DNA from: Apilactobacillus waqarii
Lineage (GTDB): Bacteria > Bacillota > Bacilli > Lactobacillales > Lactobacillaceae
NCBI RefSeq assembly: GCF_019061205.1
Contig: NZ_JAHQYH010000001.1
Location: 209,392 to 273,391 of the forward strand
Reading direction: 5' to 3'
DNA: 64,000 nucleotides
Every line of letters starts with the position of its first letter. The stretch's first letter is position 1. Shown here piece after piece: positions 8,888 to 16,768 of the stretch. Made by a program: the position numbers and the translations under genes. The notes under the pieces were generated by a model. That model was given only the letters and a program-made list of their open reading frames with translations. It was not told where the DNA came from and did no database searches.

Positions 8888-9244
8888 CTATTTAATAGCT
8901 TTCTTTGCAGTTTCTGCTAATGAAGCAAATGCTTTTTCATCGTTAACTGCTAAGTCAGCTAGCATCTTACGGTTCATTTCAATGTTTGAAAGTTTCAAAC
9001 CGTGCATTAACTTGCTGTAGCTTAAGCCGTTCATACGAGCAGCAGCATTGATACGAGCAATCCATAATCTTCTGAAGTTTCCTTTGTTTGCTCGACGATC
9101 ACGGAATGCGTATTCACGTGACTTCATAACTTGATCTTTAGCAGTCTTGAATAGACTGTGCTTACCTTCACGGTAACCTTTAGCTTCTTTTAAAACACGC
9201 TTACGACGTGCATGAGTAACTGTTCCACCCTTAACTCTTGGCAT
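8888..9244 (-). CDS. rplT: 50S ribosomal protein L20
   Basis: L20 binds 23S rRNA early in assembly and, in Firmicutes, represses its own operon by binding the infC leader. The 118 residues start [21 protein letters not shown] and include the conserved [25 protein letters not shown] region. It is last in infC-rpmI-rplT, followed by a terminator. Confidence 0.98.
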   Translation of the reverse strand: MPRVKGGTVTHARRKRVLKEAKGYREGKHSLFKTAKDQVMKSREYAFRDRRANKGNFRRLWIARINAAARMNGLSYSKLMHGLKLSNIEMNRKMLADLAVNDEKAFASLAETAKKAIK

Positions 9245-9285
9245 ATTTAAATCCTCCTAAATTATGTCTTACTTAAAAGTATTAA

Positions 9286-9474
9286 TTAAAACATCTTTGT
9301 GTATTTGCTTGCTAATGTATCGTTTACCATGCTTGTACCACGTAGGTTACGACGTTGTTTCTTTGTCTTACCGTGGAAACGGTGACTTGTGAATGCGTTA
9401 GCACTCTTTAAACCACCCTTAGCAGTTTTCTTGAAACGCTTTGCAATTGCACGATTTGATTTAGTCTTTGGCAT
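9286..9474 (-). CDS. rpmI: 50S ribosomal protein L35
   Basis: This is a 62-residue basic ribosomal protein beginning [15 protein letters not shown]. It has the conserved [20 protein letters not shown] core. It sits between infC and rplT. Confidence 0.98.
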   Translation of the reverse strand: MPKTKSNRAIAKRFKKTAKGGLKSANAFTSHRFHGKTKKQRRNLRGTSMVNDTLASKYTKMF

Positions 9475-9521
9475 TGAAAAAATCCTCCCTTAATTTAACT
9501 TAAGTATTATAAAAATACTAT

Positions 9522-10043
9522 CTAATTTTTATCGCTTGACTTAGGTGCGAGCATTAGGAACATACTTCTTCCATCCATTTTTGCTCGTTGAGTAACGCTA
9601 GCAACATCTGATGTAGAATCTGCCATTCTGTTTAAAACATCACGACCAATTTCCTTATGTGTGATGGCACGTCCCTTAAAGCGAATTGAAACTCGAACTT
9701 TTTCACCTTTTGCGATGAATGTCTTAGCTCTCTTCAACTTAGTATTAAAATCATTAGTATCAATAGTTGGACTTAATCTAATTTCCTTAACACTAACTAC
9801 CTTTTGCTTCTTACGAGATAGACGAGCTTTCTTTTGTTGTTCGAAACGGTATTTTCCGTAATCAATAACTTTAGCAACCATTGGCTTAGCCTTTGGAGCA
9901 ACAACTACTAAATCTAATCCAGCAGCTTCAGCAATTTGCATTGCTTCGTCCTTTGACTTAATACCTAATTGATCACCGTCAGCACCAATTAAACGAACTT
10001 CGCGAGCTCGAATTCCATCATTAACCATCATATCGTTTGCTAT
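9522..10043 (-). CDS. infC: Translation initiation factor IF-3 with non-AUG start
   Basis: IF-3 checks start-codon pairing on the 30S subunit. The protein has the family core [13 protein letters not shown] and [15 protein letters not shown], and two domains joined by a lysine-rich linker. The start codon is unusual. The Shine-Dalgarno GGAGGTG is nine bases before an ATA (10041-10043) and only three before an ATT (10047-10049), whereas the first ATG (10029-10031) is 21 bases away. A TGA closes the frame just before the ATT. I annotate ATA, giving 173 residues; ATT is the alternative. IF-3 genes commonly use AUU/AUC/AUA, which lets IF-3 limit its own synthesis. Confidence 0.92.
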   Translation of the reverse strand: MANDMMVNDGIRAREVRLIGADGDQLGIKSKDEAMQIAEAAGLDLVVVAPKAKPMVAKVIDYGKYRFEQQKKARLSRKKQKVVSVKEIRLSPTIDTNDFNTKLKRAKTFIAKGEKVRVSIRFKGRAITHKEIGRDVLNRMADSTSDVASVTQRAKMDGRSMFLMLAPKSSDKN

Positions 10044-10070
10044 GGTAATTCACCTCCAAGTATATTAAAA

Positions 10071-10207
10071 AGCAGAAAAAACGGATGCCATAGTTGAGCA
10101 CCCGCTTTTGGTCCTTTGAATATTAAATCAAAGGTTAATCCGATATCATGCCTAGCCATCTCTTTCGATCACTCAGGCGAGAAGCGGGATGCTTCTGCTT
10201 TTTCGTT
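10071..10207 (-). promoter_or_regulatory. L20-type leader (infC-rpmI-rplT attenuator)
   Basis: This is the structured leader of the infC operon. The sequence contains the segment GAAAGAGATGGCTAGGCATG and the position expected for the Firmicutes L20 leader. An early segment GCATCCCGC can pair, with one bulged T, with GCGGGTGC, the left arm of the terminator. This gives an antiterminator that excludes the terminator. The 5' end AAAAAGCAGAA is also fully complementary to TTCTGCTTTTT after the terminator. In Bacillus, L20 binding favours termination; that the same happens here is inferred. Confidence 0.8.
10072..10109 (-). terminator. Attenuator hairpin in the infC leader
   Basis: On the minus strand GCGGGTGC pairs with GCATCCGT and is followed by TTTTTT. 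It lies 30-60 bases before the infC start. An upstream leader segment can pair with the left arm, so it looks like a regulated rather than constitutive terminator. Confidence 0.8.
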
Positions 10208-10213
10208 ACTTAT

Positions 10214-10241
10214 ATAATACCACATGAGTGATACATGTCAA
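10214..10241 (-). promoter_or_regulatory. Promoter of infC-rpmI-rplT
   Basis: TTGACA (10236-10241) and TATTAT (10214-10219) on the minus strand are separated by 16 bases. The promoter begins only ten bases after the thrS stop, so infC has its own promoter. Confidence 0.7.
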
Positions 10242-10250
10242 TAACATTTA

Positions 10251-12194
10251 TTATTTTTCTCTTGAATAGTTACTAATGTCTTCTTGAATTTCTTTGATGA
10301 AGTCATCAAGACTTAGACTTTCACTATCTTGTTCACCGTACTTACGTACAGAAACTTGGTTTGAGTTCATTTCACTTTCACCAACAACGATTGTGTATGG
10401 AATCTTGTTAGTTTGAGCATCACGAATTAAGTAACCCATCTTTTCGTTTCTGTCGTCAACACTTGTACGGATACCTAATGCAGCTAACTTGCTGTTAACT
10501 TCCTTAGCATAGTCACCGTATTTTTCCATACTTACTGGAATAACTTTAACTTGCTTTGGAGCTAACCAAGTTGGGAATGCACCCTTGTATACTTCGATTA
10601 GGTAAGCAATGAATCTTTCCATAGTTGAAACTAAACCACGGTGCATCATAACTGGACGGTGTTCTTCACCATCTTCACCAACGTAGTGTAGATCAAATCT
10701 TTCAGGTAGCATGAAGTCTAATTGAATAGTTGATAGAGTTTCTTCATTACCCATTGCAGTGTAAGTTTGAACATCAAGCTTAGGACCGTAGAATGCTGCT
10801 TCACCTTCGGCTTCAACGTAGTCTAGGCCAAGATCATCCATGGCACCCTTAAGCATTGATTGTGACTTGCTCCACATTTCTTCATCATCAAAGTACTTTT
10901 CAGTGTTCTTAGGATCTCTGTAACTTAATCTGAAGTGGTAGTTCTTAATATCGAAGTCTTTGTATACTTCAACCATTAAACCAAGAACCTTCTTAAATTC
11001 GTCTTGGATTTGGTCTAGTCTTAAGAATGTGTGACCATCATTTAGAGTCATTTCACGAACACGTTGTAAACCTGATAAAGCACCTGATTTTTCGTATCTG
11101 TGCATCATACCAAGTTCAGCAATTCTCATTGGTAGTTCACGGTATGAACGAATGTGGTGCTTGAAGATTTGGATGTGACTAGGACAGTTCATAGGACGTA
11201 GTTCTAGTTCTTCACCGTCACCCATGTCCATTGGTGGGAACATGTCTTCACGGTAGTGTTGCCAGTGACCAGATGTCTTGTATGCATCTAAGTTCATTAG
11301 AACTGGTGTAATAACATGTTGGTAACCGTTGGCTAATTCCTTATCGATGATGTATCTTTCAACAACACGACGGATAGTAGCACCATTTGGCATCCAGTAA
11401 GCTAAACCAGCACCAACCTTAGGGTCAACGAAGAATAAGTCTAACTTGTTCCCGATAACTCTGTGGTCTCTTTCTTTAGCTTCTTGTCTTCTCTTTAGAT
11501 CTTCTTCTAGATCAGCTTTCTTGTAGAATGCTGTAGCGAAGATTCTTTGTAGCATTGGGTTTGATGATTTACCTTCCCAGTATGCACCGGCAACTGAAAG
11601 TAACTTGTATTCCTTAACAGCCTTGGCTTCTGGTAATACAACACCTTCACCTAAACCTAAATAGTCACCGATTTGGTAGAAGACAACTTGGCCATCTTCA
11701 GCTAATTCGTTAACTAACTTAGCTTGGTATGGATCTCCATCAACTTGCTTTAAAGCATCTTCTAGAGATAATACTTTTCTTTCAATTTTTACATTGTCTG
11801 AAACCATTTTGTTAATACGTTCTTCTACTTGTGGTAGTTCATCGGCACTAACTTGTGAGTCACGTTTGTCAGTATCAACGAAGAAACCGTCTTCGTCAGA
11901 AGTACTTTCACCAAATTGAATATTGTTAAATTGGTCAGCAAGGGCAGCTTTTAATAATTGTGAAGCTGTTTGGCGTAGAACCTTTAGACCATCTTCTGTA
12001 TCTTTTGTAACGATTTCAATTTTGCCACCTTTTTCAAGTGGTAAATCAATTTCAACCATTTTTCCGTCAATCTTACCAGCTACTGATTTCTTAGCTAAAC
12101 TAATTGAGATTGATTTAGCGATATCTTCAGTAGTTACTCCCTGATCGAATTCTTTTACGCTACCGTCAGGAAATTCAAATGAAATCTTTGCCAT
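10251..12194 (-). CDS. thrS: Threonine--tRNA ligase
   Basis: This class II synthetase charges tRNA-Thr. The 647 residues comprise an N-terminal TGS domain (1-60), an editing domain, the catalytic core with MNCPSH (zinc-binding Cys about residue 335) and class II motifs, and a C-terminal anticodon-binding domain ([21 protein letters not shown]). I start at [12 protein letters not shown]; the longer frame would begin inside the T-box terminator. Expression is governed by a T-box leader directly upstream. Confidence 0.97.
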   Translation of the reverse strand: MAKISFEFPDGSVKEFDQGVTTEDIAKSISISLAKKSVAGKIDGKMVEIDLPLEKGGKIEIVTKDTEDGLKVLRQTASQLLKAALADQFNNIQFGESTSDEDGFFVDTDKRDSQVSADELPQVEERINKMVSDNVKIERKVLSLEDALKQVDGDPYQAKLVNELAEDGQVVFYQIGDYLGLGEGVVLPEAKAVKEYKLLSVAGAYWEGKSSNPMLQRIFATAFYKKADLEEDLKRRQEAKERDHRVIGNKLDLFFVDPKVGAGLAYWMPNGATIRRVVERYIIDKELANGYQHVITPVLMNLDAYKTSGHWQHYREDMFPPMDMGDGEELELRPMNCPSHIQIFKHHIRSYRELPMRIAELGMMHRYEKSGALSGLQRVREMTLNDGHTFLRLDQIQDEFKKVLGLMVEVYKDFDIKNYHFRLSYRDPKNTEKYFDDEEMWSKSQSMLKGAMDDLGLDYVEAEGEAAFYGPKLDVQTYTAMGNEETLSTIQLDFMLPERFDLHYVGEDGEEHRPVMMHRGLVSTMERFIAYLIEVYKGAFPTWLAPKQVKVIPVSMEKYGDYAKEVNSKLAALGIRTSVDDRNEKMGYLIRDAQTNKIPYTIVVGESEMNSNQVSVRKYGEQDSESLSLDDFIKEIQEDISNYSREK

Positions 12195-12231
12195 AATAGA
12201 GCACTCCCTTGTGTAATTTTCGAATAGAAAC

Positions 12232-12474
12232 AAAAAAGTCCCTAGCATCTAAATAAATAGACACTAGGGACGTTAATAACGTGGTTCCACCCGAATTCTA
12301 CCTATCTGCACAAACAAATAGGCCTCATAATAGTCTATAACGAAACAACCCGATTCAGAATTTTCCTCTGATTTAAAATAAAAGTGGTAACTTCAAATCT
12401 GAACATGAAGATACTTCCAGCAAATGTATCCTCTCCCTGTAAGTCGAGATTTAAAATCATGTCTTTTATCAACT
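12232..12474 (-). promoter_or_regulatory. T-box leader of thrS
   Basis: This is a tRNA-sensing riboswitch. On the minus strand the conserved T-box GGGTGGAACCACG lies at about 12278-12291. It is followed by a terminator whose stem GTCCCTAG/CTAGGGAC (12238-12271) ends in a T-run. Upstream are the Stem I elements AGAGGATAC and a candidate specifier ACC (Thr) followed by A, in AGTTACCACT. Uncharged tRNA-Thr would stabilise the antiterminator and let thrS be transcribed. Confidence 0.9.
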
Positions 12475-12480
12475 GTCTTT

Positions 12481-12509
12481 ATTATCGACAGTCACGCTTA
12501 AATTGTCAA
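12481..12509 (-). promoter_or_regulatory. Promoter of the thrS T-box transcript
   Basis: TTGACA (12504-12509) and GATAAT (12481-12486) are separated by 17 bases on the minus strand, immediately after the dnaI stop codon. Confidence 0.75.
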
Positions 12510-12516
12510 GCATTAA

Positions 12517-13449
12517 TTATTGTGGTCGACGATTTTGGCCAAACATCCCTACTTCTTTTGCCAAGTAGTGAACACGTTGCATGATTCGTTTAGCCTTAAG
12601 TGGTTCTACGTCACCTTTATTGTTAATAGCTAGGTGTTCTTCTTCAAATTGTTGCATTGAGAAGTTTGAAGTAAAGAATGTGCTTAGTGAGTTTTGCATT
12701 CTGTATTCAAGAATAACACCCAAGATATCATCCCTTACCCATGAAGACATAGAATCAGCACCAATATCATCTAGGATTAAGACAGGTGTCTTCTTAATTG
12801 CATCTAATTTGTCGGCAACCAAGTTACTGGAAATCGCACTCTTCATTTCAACTGCGAAGCTTGGGAAGTGAACCAATGTTACTTCAAATCCATTCTTTGC
12901 TAATTCGTTGGCCATTGCAGCCATTAGGAAAGTTTTCCCAACACCGAATTCACCGTATAGATACATCCCTTGGTGCCACTTCTTTGGTGTATTGGTATAT
13001 TCCTCGATGAAGTCAGTAACCAATCCCATCGCATTCATACGATAATCATTTTCACTTAAATCAAATTGATCTAAGGTAACGTTCTTAATGTTCTTAGGCA
13101 TTGCAACCGCATGAATTCGTTTAAGAACTTTGGCCTTCTTCATATTATCCTTAGTTTCTTGCGTAGGAACGTATGAAATATCAACCAGTCCCTTGTTAAC
13201 TACTAATACTGGAGTATATCCAGGAATTGTTGTGGGTTGATTATTCTTTAGTTTGTTATTTTCTTGCACAAATTCATATAGTTTTGACATTGAGCGTTTT
13301 ACAACATCGTCTTCCAACTCATCTTTGTGCTTATTCAAAAATGATTTAACGTCTTCATTATTTAAAACAGCATTGACTGATTGTTGATAGCGTTCATTGT
13401 ATTTTGGTTTGCTTAAAGTCTTTGCAAATTCATCACTTAAGTTTTTCAT
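12517..13449 (-). CDS. dnaI: Primosomal helicase loader DnaI
   Basis: DnaI is the AAA+ ATPase that loads the replicative helicase at origins and restarted forks. The 310-residue protein has an N-terminal helicase-binding region and a C-terminal AAA+ domain with Walker A GEFGVGKT near residue 167 and Walker B LILDDIGAD. A basic C-terminus follows. Its ATG overlaps the stop of dnaB as ATGA, so the two primosome proteins are probably coupled. Confidence 0.95.
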   Translation of the reverse strand: MKNLSDEFAKTLSKPKYNERYQQSVNAVLNNEDVKSFLNKHKDELEDDVVKRSMSKLYEFVQENNKLKNNQPTTIPGYTPVLVVNKGLVDISYVPTQETKDNMKKAKVLKRIHAVAMPKNIKNVTLDQFDLSENDYRMNAMGLVTDFIEEYTNTPKKWHQGMYLYGEFGVGKTFLMAAMANELAKNGFEVTLVHFPSFAVEMKSAISSNLVADKLDAIKKTPVLILDDIGADSMSSWVRDDILGVILEYRMQNSLSTFFTSNFSMQQFEEEHLAINNKGDVEPLKAKRIMQRVHYLAKEVGMFGQNRRPQ

Positions 13450-14831
13450 TCTCTACCCTCTTTTCTACTGTTACGAAGCTTTTTAATTCTCGCTTCTAGT
13501 TCTTTTTTCTTATCTTCGTCAACCTTACCATATTCCTTTGGCTTTTCGTTATCTTTTGCCCAATCGGGAAGGGTTTCTTTAACTGTCATCTTACGATTGT
13601 TATTGAAACGTGGTTTTCTAGGTTTATTTAATTCTTTTTGTCTGTTCTTAATGAAAGTAATCGCCTTACTTGCATCGGTAACATTGTTTTGTGACCAGTT
13701 ATCAGCAATTGCTTCAAAGAGGTTCTTATTTAAACCAGACTTTTCTTGATCAATTAGTAGATGATAAACAATCATATTAATTACTTCTGGTTTTAGAATT
13801 TGCCTAGAAACCAAGTCAGAAATCATGTGTTCCTCATTGCTGTGAACATAACCACCCTTGGCGGTCTTCAAATAGTTTAAAAATTCGATTGGTGCGTATT
13901 CACTAGCTGACTTAATCAATTGTCTTTCCTGAGCATTTAATTCATTGCTATCTGTCTCAGTGGATTTATCTGCAGCAGTGGATTCACGTGATATGTTAGC
14001 TGCATTTGATTGAAATTGTCTTGATACCAAAATCTTAAAATTGTTTGGATCAAAGACGTTATTGGTAACATTAGTTGCCTTTTCAATCAATTTAGCCATT
14101 TCAATCTCATCAATACCGTACAATTGATGCTCTGAATTAATCAGATTGATATTCTTCTTAACATCAGATGTATTAACGTAAGACTGGTTTAGCATGTCTA
14201 ATAGCAAGTTAAAGTCAAAGTCGTCACTTTTTTCGATGACTGGACCGGCTTTAACATAATTACTATTATCATTAATACTATTTTTTACTTGTTGAACTGC
14301 CTTTGGTGTGTTGGTAACTTCACTATCACGAATATTAAACACTTGAAGGAAGTTTCTTGAGACGTCCTTATATTCGGATAAATCAAATCCAGGTCGGATA
14401 AATTCATTGTATAAATCAACGTATCTATCTTCACCAATAACTTGTAATAATGAAACGCTTAGTAAATCATCCATAAAAAAATCATTAACGGATAGCGGAC
14501 TAATTAGACGATAAACGTATTGTTTTTCGCCCTTATCACGAGTCTTAATGTATGTCTTCATCAATCCAGCCGCTTCTAATCTCAAGCGGGCCTCATAGAA
14601 TGATTGCATATCGACACTCAAATAAGACAATGTTTCAAAATGACTATGAGCTTGATGTGTCTTTTTTTCATGACTCATACGCCAAAAATTGTTAATCAAA
14701 GCATAGGGTAAGACACCAATGATTGGTTGATATAAAACATCCAAAGAAGTTCTTTGTAAGTCAGATAAATCATCATCTGCCAACAATATAAACTTGGATA
14801 GAGGATCTACCTCTCGCCATTGATCTGTCAT
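13446..14831 (-). CDS. dnaB: Replication initiation / membrane attachment protein DnaB
   Basis: This is the Gram-positive DnaB (not the helicase), which recruits the helicase-loader complex together with DnaD. The 461 residues include the N-terminal winged-helix region (LYQPIIGVLPYALINNFW) and a C-terminal DnaB/DnaD-type region. A basic tail follows (RKPRFNNNRKMTV, then charged repeats). It lies between nrdR and dnaI, the usual order in Firmicutes. Confidence 0.93.
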   Translation of the reverse strand: MTDQWREVDPLSKFILLADDDLSDLQRTSLDVLYQPIIGVLPYALINNFWRMSHEKKTHQAHSHFETLSYLSVDMQSFYEARLRLEAAGLMKTYIKTRDKGEKQYVYRLISPLSVNDFFMDDLLSVSLLQVIGEDRYVDLYNEFIRPGFDLSEYKDVSRNFLQVFNIRDSEVTNTPKAVQQVKNSINDNSNYVKAGPVIEKSDDFDFNLLLDMLNQSYVNTSDVKKNINLINSEHQLYGIDEIEMAKLIEKATNVTNNVFDPNNFKILVSRQFQSNAANISRESTAADKSTETDSNELNAQERQLIKSASEYAPIEFLNYLKTAKGGYVHSNEEHMISDLVSRQILKPEVINMIVYHLLIDQEKSGLNKNLFEAIADNWSQNNVTDASKAITFIKNRQKELNKPRKPRFNNNRKMTVKETLPDWAKDNEKPKEYGKVDEDKKKELEARIKKLRNSRKEGRE

Positions 14832-14843
14832 ATTAATTCCCCG

Positions 14844-15314
14844 CTATTTCTTATTTTTTTGGTCCTTATCTAATACCTCTTTTAATTCATTATAAAAGAC
14901 CGTCATATCTTTAAATTGACGATAAACACTAGCAAATCGAATATAAGCAATTTCATCGACATTCACTAGTTCTTTCATCACGTATTCACCAATTAGTTGA
15001 CTTGATACTTCGTTTTCACCTAAAGAACGGATACGGTTTTCAACCTTATCTGCGATAGATGTCATTGCATCCATTGGCACTGGACGTTTTTCAGCAGAAC
15101 GAATAATTCCACGAAGAATCTTTTCATGATCAAATTCTTCACGATTGCCGTTGTTCTTAATAACTAGTAATGGTGTTTGTTCAATTCTTTCAAATGTTGT
15201 ATATCTGTAATTACAATTTTCACATTCACGTCGACGTCTGATTACCTGGCCGTTTTCGGCAGGACGACTGTCAACTACTCTCGAAGAGTTTTTATGGCAA
15301 TGAGGACATTGCAT
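14844..15314 (-). CDS. nrdR: Transcriptional repressor NrdR
   Basis: NrdR represses ribonucleotide reductase genes in response to dATP/ATP levels. The 156-residue protein has a zinc ribbon (CPHC at the N-terminus and CENC near residue 31) followed by an ATP-cone domain. I start at the ATG giving MQCPHCHKN because GAGG lies eight bases upstream. A GTG three codons earlier overlaps that site. Confidence 0.95.
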   Translation of the reverse strand: MQCPHCHKNSSRVVDSRPAENGQVIRRRRECENCNYRYTTFERIEQTPLLVIKNNGNREEFDHEKILRGIIRSAEKRPVPMDAMTSIADKVENRIRSLGENEVSSQLIGEYVMKELVNVDEIAYIRFASVYRQFKDMTVFYNELKEVLDKDQKNKK

Positions 15315-15328
15315 ATGTTTCACCTCAA

Positions 15329-15913
15329 TTAATCTATGTTATTAAACAATTTTACCACTTGATTGCGTGTTTGCATAATGCTTCCATTACTATCAATCAC
15401 ATAAGTGGACAACTCTGCCTTAATTTTTAAAGGCCATTGGCTCTTAATTCTTGAATCTGCATCTTTTTTGGATAGAGAATCGCGTTCCATCAAACGCTTT
15501 TCCTGTTCATCAAAGTCACAAACAACGCTGATAATGTCATCACACATAAAGTGATAACCATTTTCAAACAATGTTGGTGCATCCAGGATGACTACATCAT
15601 TTTTGGTCTCATCAATTCTTCTAATCACTTCGTTACGAATGAATGGATCAATGATTCTGGTTAATTCAATCAGTTTAGACTTGTCGTTAAACACAATTGA
15701 ACCCAATTTTTGTCGATTTAACCCACCATCTTCTTTGATAATATCTTTACCAAAAAAGGCAGCAATAGCCTCTAGACCCTTGCTGCCTTTTGATTGAACC
15801 TGGTGAGTAATTTTATCAGCGTCAATGATTTCATATCCAACACTTGCTAGATACTCAGACACAGTTGATTTTCCGGTGGCAATGCCGCCAGTCAAACCAA
15901 TTACTCTTGTCAT
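15329..15913 (-). CDS. coaE: Dephospho-CoA kinase
   Basis: CoaE carries out the last step of coenzyme A synthesis. The 194-residue protein starts MTRVIGLTGGIATGKST, with the P-loop GGIATGKS near residue 9. It also contains the conserved DADKITHQV segment and the HPxxR-type region is replaced by a DPFIRNEV segment. The gene begins immediately after the mutM stop. A TTG three codons earlier is a possible alternative start. Confidence 0.93.
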   Translation of the reverse strand: MTRVIGLTGGIATGKSTVSEYLASVGYEIIDADKITHQVQSKGSKGLEAIAAFFGKDIIKEDGGLNRQKLGSIVFNDKSKLIELTRIIDPFIRNEVIRRIDETKNDVVILDAPTLFENGYHFMCDDIISVVCDFDEQEKRLMERDSLSKKDADSRIKSQWPLKIKAELSTYVIDSNGSIMQTRNQVVKLFNNID

Positions 15914-15914
15914 G

Positions 15915-16748
15915 TTATTCAACCACTTTTCTTTGACAGTTAGGACAGAATGTTGTGCCTCGTTGAGCCACCTTAATCTTTTCTAATAAGGTATCACAAC
16001 GTTCACAAGGTTCACCTTTTCTACCATACACATGTAGATGGTTTTGGAATGATCCAGCTTCTCCATATGCATTTGAATAAGAGTGAACAGTAGTTCCATG
16101 TCCCTTAATTGCCATTTTTATTTCTGCAATAATGTTCTTTCTTAATTCTTCAATTTCCTCATCGGTAATTAAGTTAGTTTGAGTTTCAGGGTGAATCTCG
16201 GTCAACCATAAAACTTCGTCACAGTAAATATTACCTAATCCAGCAATATTACTTTGGTTTAGTAAAAATGGTTTAATCTTTCCTCTAGCCTTGTTCATGA
16301 TTGATTTCATGTAATCAAATGTTAGAGTTTCATCGGTTGGTTCAGGACCAATTGTACCTAAACCAGAAAGAGTCTTTTCGTCACCGTTTTTAACTAAGTA
16401 CATACGACCAAACTTACGGCTATCTTTGTATCTTAGTTCACGGTCATCATCCATATGGAAAATAATATGAGTATGTTTAGTTGGTTCAGTTCCATCAGGT
16501 TCTACATCATACTTACCTTCCATTCTTAGATGTGATACCAAAGTCATTTCGTTATCAAATCTGAATAATAGGTATTTACCACGGCGATCAATACGATTAA
16601 TAGTGTGACCTTCTAGAGTATCCTTGAATTCCTTTGCACTAACATTAATCATTTTTGGATATAATACATCAATTGTCTTAACCTTAGCACTTTCCACTAA
16701 GTTAGTAAGACCTCTTCTAACAGTTTCTACTTCAGGTAATTCAGGCAT
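15915..16748 (-). CDS. mutM: Formamidopyrimidine-DNA glycosylase
   Basis: MutM removes 8-oxoguanine and formamidopyrimidines from DNA and cuts the abasic site. The mature N-terminus is PELPEVETVRRGL, with the catalytic proline at position 2. The C-terminal zinc finger reads CERC...CPNC. Length is 277 residues. I start at the ATG that exposes the catalytic proline; five extra upstream residues are not expected. It lies between polA and coaE, a common arrangement in Firmicutes. Confidence 0.96.
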   Translation of the reverse strand: MPELPEVETVRRGLTNLVESAKVKTIDVLYPKMINVSAKEFKDTLEGHTINRIDRRGKYLLFRFDNEMTLVSHLRMEGKYDVEPDGTEPTKHTHIIFHMDDDRELRYKDSRKFGRMYLVKNGDEKTLSGLGTIGPEPTDETLTFDYMKSIMNKARGKIKPFLLNQSNIAGLGNIYCDEVLWLTEIHPETQTNLITDEEIEELRKNIIAEIKMAIKGHGTTVHSYSNAYGEAGSFQNHLHVYGRKGEPCERCDTLLEKIKVAQRGTTFCPNCQRKVVE

Positions 16749-16768
16749 ATCATTAAACCTCACTTAAT

